Positions 16,314 to 24,939 of a stretch of 64,000 nucleotides of DNA are shown here, piece by piece. Position 1 is the first letter of the stretch; each line of letters begins with the position of its first letter. Origin of the DNA: Micromonospora avicenniae (lineage in GTDB: Bacteria; Actinomycetota; Actinomycetes; Mycobacteriales; Micromonosporaceae); NCBI RefSeq assembly GCF_900156065.1, contig NZ_FTNF01000003.1, positions 186,001 to 250,000 of the forward strand. The letters run 5' to 3'. The notes beneath the pieces are model-generated. The model was not told where the DNA came from. It did no database searches and saw only the letters and a program-made list of their open reading frames with translations. The translations under genes were made by a program, and so were the position numbers.

Positions 16314-16877
16314 ATGGCTTCCTGGTCCGAATTCGCCGCTGACGAGCCCCGGCTCGCCGACGGGATCCGCGTTCTCATGCAGCAGTACGGTCCGGGCTTC
16401 GGCTACCTGGCCACGGTCCGTGCCGACGGCGGGCCCCGGGTGCACCCGGTGTCGCCGGTGATCACCGACGAGGGGCTCTTCTGCTTCATCATCGACTCGC
16501 CGAAGCGGCGTGACCTGGAGCGGGACGGCCGCTATGCGCTGCACTCCTTCCCGCCGGAGGAGAGCGACGACGAGGCGTACGTGGCGGGGCATGCCCACCC
16601 GGTCACCGACCAGGCCCGGGTGGCCCGGCTCGCGGCCAGGGCCGGGGCGGCGTCCCAGGTCGACTGGCGGCTCTTCGAGTTCACCGTCGACGTGGCCATG
16701 CTGTCGCGGCGTGACACCGGTAGCGCCGGTGGGCCGGGCGAGGGGTGCGGCCGCCCTGCCGTGCAGGTCTGGCTCGACCCGCACGCGGACGATCGGCCAG
16801 CCGATCTGACCCCGGTCGTACCGCAGACCCGTCCCGCCCGCCGCGGGCGCCGCGACGTCCACCGCTCGGCGGCCTGA
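16314..16877 (+). CDS. Pyridoxamine-5'-phosphate-oxidase-fold (PPOX) flavin/F420-type protein
   Basis: 187 residues. The first 130 or so form a PPOX-like split barrel: [31 protein letters not shown], then [17 protein letters not shown]. Such proteins bind FMN, F420 or haem; the cofactor here is not evident. The last 50 residues are Arg/Pro/Gly-rich and look unstructured. ATG 16314 has no ribosome binding site but a TAGAAT -10 six bases upstream, so the mRNA is probably leaderless. A LexA-like box next to that -10 suggests DNA-damage induction, together with or opposite to dcd. A 15-bp hairpin ends the unit. Confidence 0.82.
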   Translation: MASWSEFAADEPRLADGIRVLMQQYGPGFGYLATVRADGGPRVHPVSPVITDEGLFCFIIDSPKRRDLERDGRYALHSFPPEESDDEAYVAGHAHPVTDQARVARLAARAGAASQVDWRLFEFTVDVAMLSRRDTGSAGGPGEGCGRPAVQVWLDPHADDRPADLTPVVPQTRPARRGRRDVHRSAA

Positions 16878-16897
16878 GCGCGTCCTGGGGAGCGATG

Positions 16898-16937
16898 CGC
16901 CGGTGCCGGCCCCCTGGATCATGGGCCGGCACCGGCG
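16898..16937. terminator. Bidirectional hairpin between the PPOX and metalloprotease genes
   Basis: Perfect 15-bp stem CGCCGGTGCCGGCCC / GGGCCGGCACCGGCG with a 10-base loop, between two convergent stop codons. Confidence 0.75.
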
Positions 16938-16947
16938 GTACGCGTCG

Positions 16948-17928
16948 TCAGACCGCGCGGTAGGCGTTCCACGCGGTCAACATGCGGCTCGCCTGCCCGG
17001 GAGTGAACTGGTGCATGCACGAGTCGTAGGTGTAGTCCATGAAGTTCGTGATCGGGTCCAGGCCGGCCGCGCTGCAGGTGTCCCGACCGGTCGGGCACTC
17101 GTACGCCGGGGTGGCCTCCGCCGGGGTGTCCCCGACGCCGTCGCCCGAGCCGGAGCAGCCGCCCTGGAAGGTGTGGTAGAGGTTCAGCCAGTGGCCGACC
17201 TCGTGGGTGGCCGTGTCGCCCTGGTTGTAGTTGGTCTCGGTGCCGCCCGGCAGCGACTCGTTCAGCACGACCACGCCGTCGGCGCTGTTGAGTCGTCGCT
17301 GCGGGAAGGTCGCCCAGCCGAGCAGGCCGGGGGTCACGTCGCCGAGGTAGAGGTTCAAGGTGTTCTTGTCGCCCTCACGCAACGCCGACTTCATCGAGCG
17401 CTCGGCCGAGGAGCCGTCGAGGATCGGGTACCACGAGGGGTTGACCACCCGATTGATCTTCGCGAGCTGGAAGGCGAAGGCCGTAGCCGCTCCGCCGGTC
17501 GCCCCGCTGTACGCCTGGTTCAGTACGGTGATCTGGTTCTGGATCATCGAGTCCGGGATGTTGCCGCCGGCCCGGGTGCTGTTCTCCTGGATCACGTGCA
17601 CGACCACCGGGATGGTGACGGTGGCGAGCGGGGCGACCGCGCCCGTACGCCGGTTGGCGCGCTCGCGGAGCGCGGCGGCCAGGTCGGCCTCGCGCTCCTT
17701 GATCTGCGTGGCCGTCAACTCGTTCGGCTCGTGCCTGGCGGCGCCGCCCGCCTTGACGCGGGCGTCGACGTGGGCGTCGGCCGGCTCGGCACAGGTACCC
17801 GCAGGGGCGGCGGAGAGGGCCGAAGCGGCCGGAAGGACGCCCACCGCGGCCGTGCTGAGCAGCAGCGCGAGGGTCGTGGACGCGACACCGGCAGTACGCC
17901 GGGTCAGCAGGTTGGGACGGAGTCCCAT
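16948..17928 (-). CDS. Secreted M43-family zinc metalloprotease
   Basis: 326 residues from the ATG at 17928 (AGAGGTGG upstream). A signal peptide (about 10-40, LALLLSTAAVGVLPAASA) and a short propeptide-like region precede the catalytic domain. The zinc site is HEVGHWLNLYH (His242, Glu243, His246, His252), followed by a Cys-rich segment and the Met-turn NFMDYTYD. This is the cytophagalysin/pappalysin (M43B) pattern. It would be released or surface-bound and degrade proteins outside the cell; the substrate is unknown. It is a single-gene unit with an AT-rich upstream region (about 17990-18050). Confidence 0.92.
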   Translation of the reverse strand: MGLRPNLLTRRTAGVASTTLALLLSTAAVGVLPAASALSAAPAGTCAEPADAHVDARVKAGGAARHEPNELTATQIKEREADLAAALRERANRRTGAVAPLATVTIPVVVHVIQENSTRAGGNIPDSMIQNQITVLNQAYSGATGGAATAFAFQLAKINRVVNPSWYPILDGSSAERSMKSALREGDKNTLNLYLGDVTPGLLGWATFPQRRLNSADGVVVLNESLPGGTETNYNQGDTATHEVGHWLNLYHTFQGGCSGSGDGVGDTPAEATPAYECPTGRDTCSAAGLDPITNFMDYTYDSCMHQFTPGQASRMLTAWNAYRAV

Positions 17929-18163
17929 GGGCCCACCTCTTTCTGGCGACGCGACCGGAGGCATGTCACGCCGTGGCTGAGAACGTGAGGCAGACGCTAC
18001 AAGTCATCGAGGAATTTGAGAATACCTATCCCTTGTCATGGTGAAACCATCTGTCGGGACGCGAGCGCTGATCCGCCAGCCCGTCCGGCGCCGGGTCGCA
18101 GCCGGTGTGCTGAGGGGGTACCTGGATGCGGGTGACCGGTGACTCGGGTACAGTGGTGCCGCT

Positions 18164-18237
18164 GCGGGTGTAGTTCAATGGCAGAACATCAGCTTCCCAA
18201 GCTGACAGTGCGGGTTCGATTCCCGTCACCCGCTCCA
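18164..18237 (+). tRNA. tRNA-Gly (anticodon CCC), CCA encoded
   Basis: The acceptor stem is GCGGGTG/CACCCGC. The anticodon stem TCAGC/GCTGA encloses the 7-base loop TTCCCAA, giving anticodon CCC. The T arm is CGGGTTCGATTCCCG. Discriminator T and CCA (18235-18237) are in the DNA. A -10-like TACAGT lies at 18149-18154, and a hairpin follows 6 bases downstream. Confidence 0.96.
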
Positions 18238-18242
18238 ACCGA

Positions 18243-18280
18243 AAGGCCCTGGCCAGGACGACAGTCCGAGCCAGGGCCTT
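18243..18280 (+). terminator. Terminator of tRNA-Gly
   Basis: 11-bp stem AAGGCCCTGGC / GCCAGGGCCTT with a 16-base loop, just after the tRNA. The 234 bases from here to 18514 contain nothing I recognise; there is no integrase fragment or attachment-site repeat of the tRNA end. Confidence 0.75.
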
Positions 18281-18514
18281 CGATGTTGTTGAGGTCGCAG
18301 CGCGCGGCGGCCCATCTGTGGGCCATCAGCCACGCTTCCAAGTAGCCTTTCTGCCCTTGCCCCACGGCCGTCTCCAGGGAAGCGGCGAGCCGGTGACGCC
18401 GGGGCGGCTGCCTTGCGCCTACCCCACCCAGGCAGCGAGATCTCGAACGGCGGGTGCCGTACTAATCACTCTGAACAGAGCGTCTTGTAGTGATGGCCGG
18501 CAAAGAGTCGGCAC

Positions 18515-18973
18515 TCAGTTGTGGAGCGGGATAGCGGGGCACTCGAACTGCTTGACGACACCGGTGTCGATGGCGCTCCCAGCCGTCACCGCTGCCCGAA
18601 CCTCGATGGCCGAGTCCAGCACCCCATCGCCGTCCAGGTCGCCGTTGGTCACGGCGGCGGCGTAGCCCGCAGGGAATGACAGCGCGTGAACCTGCCACCG
18701 GCCGCCGTTGTAGCCCGCGTCGCCTGGTGCGGCCTCGGCCACGTTCCGCTGCGCGTCCCCGAAGCTGTAGAGGACGTCCCATGCGCGGTCGGGTGCGCCG
18801 GTGTGCGACAAGTCCGTCGGGGTGCCAACGGTCCGGTAGAGCTCTCCATCCGCGTAGAAGGCCGGACCGGATACCCCAGCCGAGGCCTGTGCGGCCAGGC
18901 CCAGGACCGCGGCTGCGGCGACAGCCGCAGCCGCGCCGAATACACGCAGCGTGCGAACACGTACGTTCTGCAT
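18515..18973 (-). CDS. Small secreted protein of unknown function
   Basis: 152 residues from ATG 18973 (GGGGAGGA just upstream). A clear signal peptide (RTLRVFGAAAAVAAAAVLGLA, cleavage near ASA-GV) leads to a mature protein of about 120 residues. Near its C-terminus an Asp-rich loop (TNGDLDGDGVLDSAIEV) resembles the calcium loops of FG-GAP or dockerin-like repeats. I do not recognise a family. It stands alone beside tRNA-Gly and its base composition is slightly less GC-extreme than its neighbours, so later acquisition is possible but unproven. Confidence 0.7.
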   Translation of the reverse strand: MQNVRVRTLRVFGAAAAVAAAAVLGLAAQASAGVSGPAFYADGELYRTVGTPTDLSHTGAPDRAWDVLYSFGDAQRNVAEAAPGDAGYNGGRWQVHALSFPAGYAAAVTNGDLDGDGVLDSAIEVRAAVTAGSAIDTGVVKQFECPAIPLHN

Positions 18974-19305
18974 AGTTCCTCCCCAAGGTCCAATCGGCGC
19001 CAGAAGTGCGCCGGACTCCAAGGAAACAACACCGGACCCCGTATGAACTTACGAAACCGTGACAGGTTCAATTCGGAGCCCGTAGCTTGTGCAGGCGTGA
19101 CGCCCCACCCCTTCCGTCAATGACACGCCGAGCCGGCCGGGGCGCGCCTGCCCTGCCCCGGCTGCTGGCGGCCTCCGGCCGGCGTCGGCCGGTCCGGACC
19201 GGCCACCCTCCTGAGCGCGCGCCGACGCGTGGTGTGACCGGCTCGACGAGCCTCGCCCGGCCGGACGGTCGACGGGTACTGCGGGCGGCTGGCAGCATTT
19301 GCCGG
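18974..19305. other. Intergenic region, no gene recognised
   Basis: The 332 bases between the divergent secreted-protein and Nudix genes. Reading frames continue upstream of the Nudix start, but their Arg/Pro-rich composition is typical of non-coding high-GC frames. The left 100 bases are comparatively AT-rich and probably hold the promoter of the minus-strand gene. Confidence 0.5.
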
Positions 19306-19881
19306 GTGCAGGTGAACGACGAGATCCGGGCCCTGGTCGAGGCGCTGGTACCCGTGGACGAACTGGAGGCGGAGCACCGAGCGGAGTGCCTGGCCTGGCT
19401 GGCCGGGACCCACGACATCTTCCGCCGGGAGAAGCCGCGGACCCCGTCGCCCCACCTGGTGGCGTATTTCCTGCTGCACGACGGGACGGACGGCAGCGTG
19501 CTGCTGGTCGATCACCGTAACGCCGGGAGGTGGCTGCCCAGCGGTGGCCACGTCGAACCCGGAGAGCACCCGGTCGAGACGGTACGTCGGGAGGTGCTGG
19601 AGGAGCTGGGCGTGCCGGCGGTGTTTCATCCGCGCTTCGGTGAGCGACCAACCTTCCTCACCGTCAGCCGGACGGTCGGCGCGCCGGCGGATCAGCACGT
19701 CGATGTGAGCCTCTGGTTCGTGTTGAGCGGCAGCCGCAGCCAGGAGTTCGTCCCCGACCTCGGCGAGTTCCGCGACGTCCGGTGGTGGACGCCGCAGGAA
19801 GTGGCCGCCGCCGCCCCGGCGACCGTCGAACCGCACCTTGGCCGGATGCTGGGCAAGCTGGTGAGCCTCACGGGCGGGTGA
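19306..19881 (+). CDS. Nudix hydrolase
   Basis: 191 residues from GTG 19306; GTG 19312 is also possible, and neither has a convincing ribosome binding site. The Nudix box GHVEPGEHPVETVRREVLEELGV fits GX5EX7REUXEEXGU except for minor spacing, with the metal-binding REVLEE core intact. Upstream is the usual beta-strand region (VAYFLLHDGTDGSVLLVDHRNAGRWLPSGG). Substrates of this type are nucleoside diphosphates linked to another group; which one is not shown. It runs alone towards a small membrane-protein gene about 100 bases downstream. Confidence 0.85.
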   Translation: MQVNDEIRALVEALVPVDELEAEHRAECLAWLAGTHDIFRREKPRTPSPHLVAYFLLHDGTDGSVLLVDHRNAGRWLPSGGHVEPGEHPVETVRREVLEELGVPAVFHPRFGERPTFLTVSRTVGAPADQHVDVSLWFVLSGSRSQEFVPDLGEFRDVRWWTPQEVAAAAPATVEPHLGRMLGKLVSLTGG

Positions 19882-19984
19882 GCTGCGCGCGCTGTACGGG
19901 CACCTGACGGCGAAGTAGGTCCGCGACCGCCCCCGCGCCGGCGCACCTTGGCTCGCGATTGCATCCTGATGGCACGGTGATCGC

Positions 19985-20533
19985 ATGCGTGCCGTGCTCA
20001 CCCGACTGAACACCCGGCTCTGGCAGGCGGTCGGCTGTGGCCTGTTGCTGGTGGTCGGTGCGCTCCTGCTCTGGCTTCCGATCCACACACAGAACGCGCT
20101 CGACGACTGGGCCGTGGAACTGCGGGCGGGCGGCGAGCCGGCGCAGGCAATCATCTACGACCGGATCACGACGGCCCGTGGCAAGACCACCATGTACTTC
20201 CGCTACGACTTCGACCGCCGGACGTACGAGCAGGAGGTCCCCTGCGTCGAGGTGTGCCGGTCGTACGGCGAGAAGGTGCGGATCTGGGTGAACCGCTCGG
20301 ACCCGACCGATTTCGTCACCGACTTCGAGCAGCTCAGCGGGCACCGAGGCCGCCTACAGGCCGGGCTGGGGGCCGCCGGTTTCGCGGCCCTGCTCCTAGG
20401 GGCTCTGACGACGCTGTCCCACATTCCGTGGGGGCGCTGGTTGCCTAGGCGTAGGCCGCTGCGGCGTGCTTCAGCAGTCCCGGGCGGTGCGTTCACGAGC
20501 AGGTCGAAGTACAAGCGGCGTGCCAGACGTTGA
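19985..20533 (+). CDS. DUF3592 family membrane protein
   Basis: 182 residues with helix 1 at about 15-33, an extracellular or periplasmic beta-rich DUF3592-like domain (about 40-115: AIIYDRITTARGKTTMYFRYDF, VRIWVNRSDPTDFVTDF) and helix 2 at about 125-145, then a very basic C-terminal tail. The domain contains two Cys close together (VPCVEVCRSY). Function unknown. It is convergent with the acetyltransferase gene, and the 45-base gap has no strong hairpin. Confidence 0.72.
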   Translation: MRAVLTRLNTRLWQAVGCGLLLVVGALLLWLPIHTQNALDDWAVELRAGGEPAQAIIYDRITTARGKTTMYFRYDFDRRTYEQEVPCVEVCRSYGEKVRIWVNRSDPTDFVTDFEQLSGHRGRLQAGLGAAGFAALLLGALTTLSHIPWGRWLPRRRPLRRASAVPGGAFTSRSKYKRRARR

Positions 20534-20578
20534 GCGACAGGCAATCAGCAAGCGCTGCGCTGGGCGCGGCCGGTTCTG

Positions 20579-21067
20579 TCAGACCGCCAACTCGAGGACG
20601 TGCCTGCGCCCGGGACGGCCGCTCAACACGACCGCACCGACGGGAGTGAAGCCGGTACGCCGCAACACCCCAAGTGAGCCCGCGTTGTCGAGCGCGGCCG
20701 ATGCGTACAGCCGGCGCAGCCCGTACTCATCCCTGGCCAGCGCGCAGACTCGACGGACGCCGTCAGTGGCCACGCCGCGACCGGTAACCCGCTCCGCCAC
20801 CCGGAAGCCCAGGTCCGCGCTGCCGTCGGCGGTGACGTCGACCAGGTTGAACCGACCCAGCACCGATCCGTCGTCGTCGAGCAGGAGGTGGAAGTGACAC
20901 AGGCCGGCGGCCTGCTCGGCGAGCCGTTCGGCGTGCCGGGTGGGAAAATCCGCGAAGTAGTCGTCGCCCCGGTCCGGTATGGAGCGAGCGAAGAACTGCC
21001 GGTTGTCCCGCTCGAAGGCGAGCAGCGCGTCTGCGTGGCCGGCGGTCAGCCGCTGAAGTTCGGGCAC
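20579..21067 (-). CDS. GNAT family N-acetyltransferase (RimJ/RimL-like)
   Basis: 162 residues. GNAT motifs are visible: LGRFNLVDVTADGSADLGFRVAERVTGRGVATDGVRRV carries the acetyl-CoA pyrophosphate loop (TGRGVA), followed by LRRLYASAALDNAGSLGVLRRTGFTPVG, typical of RimJ/RimL enzymes that acetylate protein N-termini or small amines. The substrate is unknown. The start is GTG 21067; TAGTTT lies 6 bases upstream (21074-21079), so the transcript is probably leaderless. Confidence 0.85.
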   Translation of the reverse strand: MPELQRLTAGHADALLAFERDNRQFFARSIPDRGDDYFADFPTRHAERLAEQAAGLCHFHLLLDDDGSVLGRFNLVDVTADGSADLGFRVAERVTGRGVATDGVRRVCALARDEYGLRRLYASAALDNAGSLGVLRRTGFTPVGAVVLSGRPGRRHVLELAV

Positions 21068-21106
21068 CGAGCCAAACTAGCCGCCGGCTCGACTCTGGTC
21101 ACCGGG

Positions 21107-22048
21107 TTAACGCGCGAACTCGGTGACCGCGGCGGAGAGCGGGTCGGCGTCGCGGCGGGGCATCGTGGCGAGCGCCAGCGCGAAGAGGGCGCAGACCGCA
21201 CCGAGCACGAAGAACAGGGAGAGGCCGGGCTGGCCGAGCCACTCCCAGAGCGGGTGCCACACCGGGTGTGGTTCGTCGAGGTGGTGCCGCGACATGCTCG
21301 ACCCGGCGAGCAGCACCGGTGCCCACCAGAACAGCATGGTGATCGCGTAGAGGACGGTCACGCCGTTGGCGGCAGGGTGCGGAGGCCGCGTCCGCCGGCT
21401 CGCCCAGGCGAAGACCAGCCCGCCGAGGAGGGCGCCGACCAGGCCACCGGCGACGCCGGCGGGCAGCACGGCGGGCGGGGTGGCCCGGTACACGGCCACG
21501 GTGAGGTGCGTGCCGTCGATCGACGGGTTCGCGAGCCATTGGATGTTGAGGGCGGTGTCGCCACGGCGCGCGACGAGGCTGATGTTGCTCGGTCCGCCGG
21601 TCGGTGTGCAGCCGCCGCCGGCCCGGCAGGTCACCTCGGGTTCGACGTGTGGCGGGAACGCGTGCCAGCCGGTCTCGCGGAGCCGGCGTTGCGCGAGCGC
21701 GAGCGTCTCCTGCTGCGCGGCCGGTGGCACGGCCTTCACGGTCGCCACGGTGGTGCCCTGCTGATACTCGCCCCCGTCGGGGAACAGCAGGGCCTTGAGA
21801 TCCCGGGGACGCAGCGGCTGACTGTAGAAGGTGAACAGCGCGGCCCCCGTCTCGACCTCGTTGACCTCTCGGCCCGGTAGGACCTCGGCGACGATCGCGG
21901 TGGTTTCGGTGGCATCCGGCAAGGGGCGCGCGGTGTGCCAGGCGGCCCAGGTGGCGAGCGCGGCGCTGAAGAGGCCGCAGATGACGGCCGTGAGCGCGGC
22001 CCAGACGACGACGGTACGACTCTCCGGCCTACCCAGGCGTGCGCGCAT
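21107..22048 (-). CDS. Membrane protein of unknown function
   Basis: 313 residues. Layout: cytoplasmic basic start (MRARLGRPE), helix near 13-35, a roughly 140-residue external domain with a Cys pair (VTCRAGGGCTPTGG), then three C-terminal helices (about 195-220, 235-255, 275-300). I do not recognise the family. ATG 22048 is preferred over TTG 22072 because TTGACC (22078-22083) and TATACC (22056-22061) with a 16-base spacer place transcription start at or beside that ATG. Confidence 0.68.
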   Translation of the reverse strand: MRARLGRPESRTVVVWAALTAVICGLFSAALATWAAWHTARPLPDATETTAIVAEVLPGREVNEVETGAALFTFYSQPLRPRDLKALLFPDGGEYQQGTTVATVKAVPPAAQQETLALAQRRLRETGWHAFPPHVEPEVTCRAGGGCTPTGGPSNISLVARRGDTALNIQWLANPSIDGTHLTVAVYRATPPAVLPAGVAGGLVGALLGGLVFAWASRRTRPPHPAANGVTVLYAITMLFWWAPVLLAGSSMSRHHLDEPHPVWHPLWEWLGQPGLSLFFVLGAVCALFALALATMPRRDADPLSAAVTEFAR

Positions 22049-22055
22049 GCCGGAC

Positions 22056-22110
22056 GGTATATCGATGATCAACGTGTGGTCAAGGAATCCGTCGGTCGCG
22101 GGACTAGGCT
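22056..22110. promoter_or_regulatory. Divergent leaderless promoters
   Basis: On the minus strand, TTGACC-16-TATACC ends 7 bases before ATG 22048. On the plus strand, TAGGCT (22105-22110) ends 6 bases before ATG 22117. Both messages would begin at or next to their start codons. Confidence 0.5.
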
Positions 22111-22116
22111 GCGATC

Positions 22117-22998
22117 ATGCGTATTGGCATCGTGATCCTCCCCGACCAGCGCTGGGCCGAGTCGCAGCGGCGCTGGCGGCAGGCGGACGAGTGGGGCTTC
22201 GACCACGCGTGGACGTACGACCACCTGGGCTGGCGTGACCTGGTCGACGGCCCCTGGTTCGACTCGATGACGACGCTCACCGCGGCGGCCACCGTGACGT
22301 CGCGGATCAAGCTCGGGACCCTGGTCGCCTCGCCCAACTTCCGTCACCCGGCCGCCTTCACCCGGCAGATCACCGCGCTGGACGACATCTCCGGTGGCCG
22401 TACGCTGCTCGGCGTCGGGTCCGGCGGGATCGGTTTCGACTCCGCCGTGCTGGGTGGGGAGACCCTCCCCCCACGGCAGCGGGTCGACCGGTTCGCGGAA
22501 TTCGTCGAGCTGCTCGACCTGGTGCTGCGGGAGGACGGCACGACCTGGCGCGGCGAGTGGTTCACCGCCGTCGACGCCCGGAACAATCCCGGCTGCGTGC
22601 AGACGCCCCGCGTGCCGTTCGTGGTGGCCGCGAACGGCCCCCGCTCGATGCGGCTGGTGACCCGTTTCGGCCAGGGCTGGGTCACCACGGGTGACGGTGG
22701 TGACGACCTGGAGAGCTGGTGGGCCGGGGTCGCGGAGCTGTCGAAGCGGCTGGACCGGACGTTGGACGAGACCGGCCGTGACCCGGCCACGATCGACCGT
22801 TACCTCTCGCTGGACGCGGCCCCGGTCTTCTCGCTGAGCAGCGCACAGTTCTTCGCCGATCAGGTCGGGCGTGCCGCGGAACTGGGCTTCACCGACGTGG
22901 TGACGCACTGGCCGCGGGCCAGCAGCTGGTACGCGGGCGACGAGGAGACGCTGGTGGACGTGGCCACCCGGCTGCTGCCGGAGCTGCGCCGGGCCTGA
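22117..22998 (+). CDS. LLM-class F420-dependent oxidoreductase
   Basis: 293-residue luciferase-like monooxygenase fold protein. The N-terminal strand MRIGIVILPDQRWAESQRRW, the DEWGFDHAWTYDH segment, TSRIKLGTLVASPNFRHPAAFTRQ and the GGRTLLGVGSGG loop are typical of F420-using members of the LLM family in actinobacteria rather than FMN luciferases. The substrate is unknown. ATG 22117 has no ribosome binding site and a TAGGCT -10 six bases upstream. It ends 23 bases from the convergent ASCH gene. Confidence 0.88.
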   Translation: MRIGIVILPDQRWAESQRRWRQADEWGFDHAWTYDHLGWRDLVDGPWFDSMTTLTAAATVTSRIKLGTLVASPNFRHPAAFTRQITALDDISGGRTLLGVGSGGIGFDSAVLGGETLPPRQRVDRFAEFVELLDLVLREDGTTWRGEWFTAVDARNNPGCVQTPRVPFVVAANGPRSMRLVTRFGQGWVTTGDGGDDLESWWAGVAELSKRLDRTLDETGRDPATIDRYLSLDAAPVFSLSSAQFFADQVGRAAELGFTDVVTHWPRASSWYAGDEETLVDVATRLLPELRRA

Positions 22999-23021
22999 GC
23001 CGCTCCGGGTCGATCGGCCAG

Positions 23022-23438
23022 TCAGGTGCCGATGACGCCGTCGTCGGTCGGGAGAAGGCGGAAGCGCAGGCAGACCACGTCGGTGTCGTCCGTGACCGGG
23101 GTGCCGAGTCGCGCCCAGTACGCGGCGTGGCCCGAGCGCCAGTCCTCGATCGACGGGTCACCCTCACCCTCAGAGCGGGCGAAGTCCCAGCTGACGTCGG
23201 CGAAACGGACCACCTCGACACCGGTGACCTCCACGACCCCGACCAGGTGGTCGTCGTCGTCGACCAGTACCAGCCGCTCGCCGACCCGCTCCAGTTCCTC
23301 GCCCTCCTCGGCGTACTCGGTGAGCAGACCGGCGGTCGCCGTCTTCACCCCGGCGAGCACCAGGCCGTTCAGGGTGCTCCGCAGCTCACCGGAAGTGCCG
23401 AGGGCGAGGGTGCGCAGTTCGCCGATCCGAGGCCACAT
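23022..23438 (-). CDS. ASCH domain protein
   Basis: 138 residues resembling ASCH/YqfB-like RNA-binding fold proteins: LVLAGVKTATAGLLTEY, GERLVLVDDDDHLVGVVEVTGVEVVRFADV and DWRSGHAAYWARLG with the terminal VVCLRFRLL strand. ASCH proteins are thought to bind RNA or act as amidohydrolases on modified nucleosides; the role here is undetermined. The start is ATG 23438; TAGCCT (23446-23451 on the minus strand) lies 7 bases upstream, again pointing to a leaderless mRNA. Confidence 0.82.
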   Translation of the reverse strand: MWPRIGELRTLALGTSGELRSTLNGLVLAGVKTATAGLLTEYAEEGEELERVGERLVLVDDDDHLVGVVEVTGVEVVRFADVSWDFARSEGEGDPSIEDWRSGHAAYWARLGTPVTDDTDVVCLRFRLLPTDDGVIGT

Positions 23439-23586
23439 CCTGCCGAGGCTAGGCGAGCGTGGGACCGTCCGCCGCTGCTTTTCCGGGCCCGGGGCCGGGA
23501 GGTCGCTGCGCGGCTCGCTCGTGGGCCCCGAGCGGCTGTGCCGGGCGTACGGTGACGGGAGCGGCAGTCGACCACGGGAGGCGACC

Positions 23587-24117
23587 ATGGCGAAGCGACG
23601 TGCGGTGTTCATCCCCGGCATGGGGTACGACACCCGGGCGCCGTTGTTCGCGTACGTCGGTGAGTCGCTGCGCCGGGCCGGGTTCGCCCTCCACGAGATC
23701 GGTTGGGAGTTCCCGGCCGGGCTCGCCGCCGAGCAGCACGGCCCGTGGGTGGCGGAGCGCGTCCGTCCGGCCCTGACCGAGTCGACCGACCTGCTGGTGG
23801 GCAAGTCGCTCGGCAGCCTCGCCGCGCCGCTCGCCGCCGACCGGGCGCTGCCGGCGGTCTGGCTCACCCCGCTGCTGCACCTGCCCGAGGTGGTCGACGC
23901 GCTGCAGCGCGCGGAAGCCCCGTTCCTGCTGGTCGGGGGTGCCGCGGACCGGACGTGGGACAGCGCGGCGGCCCGCCGGCTCAGCCCGCACCTGGTGGAG
24001 ATCCCGGAGGCGGATCATTCGCTGTTGTTGCCGGGGCCGCTGGTCCGCTCGGCCGAGGCGCTGGGCCGGGTCTGTACCGCCGTCGAGGAGTTCGTTCAGG
24101 TCATGTGGGGGAAGTAG
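23587..24117 (+). CDS. Small alpha/beta hydrolase
   Basis: 176 residues, preceded by GGGAGG with good spacing. It has a nucleophile elbow GKSLGS (GXSXG), a likely acid in GGAADRTWD and a catalytic His in IPEADHSLLLPG, that is a complete catalytic triad in a minimal alpha/beta hydrolase without a cap domain. The HGPW stretch and short length resemble the KANL3/Tex30-like small hydrolases. Substrate unknown. It is divergent from the ASCH gene and convergent with a phosphoribosyltransferase gene. Confidence 0.82.
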   Translation: MAKRRAVFIPGMGYDTRAPLFAYVGESLRRAGFALHEIGWEFPAGLAAEQHGPWVAERVRPALTESTDLLVGKSLGSLAAPLAADRALPAVWLTPLLHLPEVVDALQRAEAPFLLVGGAADRTWDSAAARRLSPHLVEIPEADHSLLLPGPLVRSAEALGRVCTAVEEFVQVMWGK

Positions 24118-24154
24118 CCGCCGACGTCGGGGCGCGCGACCGGCTCGACCGAGG

Positions 24155-24706
24155 TCACGCGTTCAGGTCGGCGCCCGAGACCAGCCCGCGTACCCGCAGC
24201 TCGGCGGCGGTCTCCGGGGTGCAGTCGACGGCGATGGCGGCGGTGCCGAGGGGTTCGGCCCCACGGGTCCGGCAGAGGTCGTAGAGGGCGCGTACCTGCG
24301 CGCCGGTCGCCACCCAGTCGTCCACCACCAGCACCCGGTCGCCGGGGCCGAGGTGCCGCTCCCGTACGGCCAGGTCGACCTGGCGGCCCCGGAAGTCCGG
24401 CGGGCTCTGCGCCCAGGTCAACGGGCCGGCCGGCAGTCGTCCGTCGCCGGGCTTGTGTGCCGGTACGAAGCCGACGCCGAGCGCGGTGGCGGCCAGCGGG
24501 CCGACCAGCAGGCCGGTGACTGCGGGGGCGAGCACCACGGTGGGCCGGGCGGCGCGGAACGGCGCCACTAGGGCCGGCCCGAGCTCGGCCAGCACCTCCG
24601 GGTCCCGCCACCAGCCGGAGATGTCGCTGACCAGGTGGGTGGAGCCTGGCCCGGGGTCGATCCAGCGGAACAACTCGACCAGACGTTCGCTCAGCTCAGC
24701 GGGCAT
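24155..24706 (-). CDS. Phosphoribosyltransferase family protein
   Basis: 183 residues from ATG 24706 (GGAGG 8 bases upstream); an upstream in-frame start would add 29 Pro-rich residues and is less likely. The PRPP-binding signature VLVVDDWVATGAQV is clear, with an earlier hydrophobic strand VVLAPAVTGLLVGPLAATALGVGFVPAHKPG like that of adenine or xanthine phosphoribosyltransferases. It would transfer ribose phosphate to a base or act as a regulator of that fold. The base preference cannot be read from the sequence. Confidence 0.85.
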   Translation of the reverse strand: MPAELSERLVELFRWIDPGPGSTHLVSDISGWWRDPEVLAELGPALVAPFRAARPTVVLAPAVTGLLVGPLAATALGVGFVPAHKPGDGRLPAGPLTWAQSPPDFRGRQVDLAVRERHLGPGDRVLVVDDWVATGAQVRALYDLCRTRGAEPLGTAAIAVDCTPETAAELRVRGLVSGADLNA

Positions 24707-24939
24707 CCGCCCATCCTCCGGCAGGGGCCGGACCCGCCGGTAGGCCGGGCTGTCGGTAGGGCCGGAGGACGCCGGCGGCACCGGGACAGGCACGGGCCGG
24801 GCGGTGGATCACGGGTCGGATGATCGGCTACACGTATACCTGCAAATGCGGGCATACCACCGTGATCACGTTGACTTCGGAAGTGCCTCTCTCGTTACGG
24901 TCCGACCCGGCTTGTTCAGCTGATGAAAGGACCGGGCTG

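Noticed and set aside
18164..18973. A genomic island inserted at tRNA-Gly
   Set aside because: No integrase, no duplicated tRNA 3' end and only one small secreted-protein gene follows.
24820..24939. A 40-residue extension of the RlpA-like protein with a CXCGH motif
   Set aside because: It would place a Cys-rich segment in front of the signal anchor, and the ribosome binding site fits GTG 24940. A separate short zinc-ribbon peptide is possible but unsupported.
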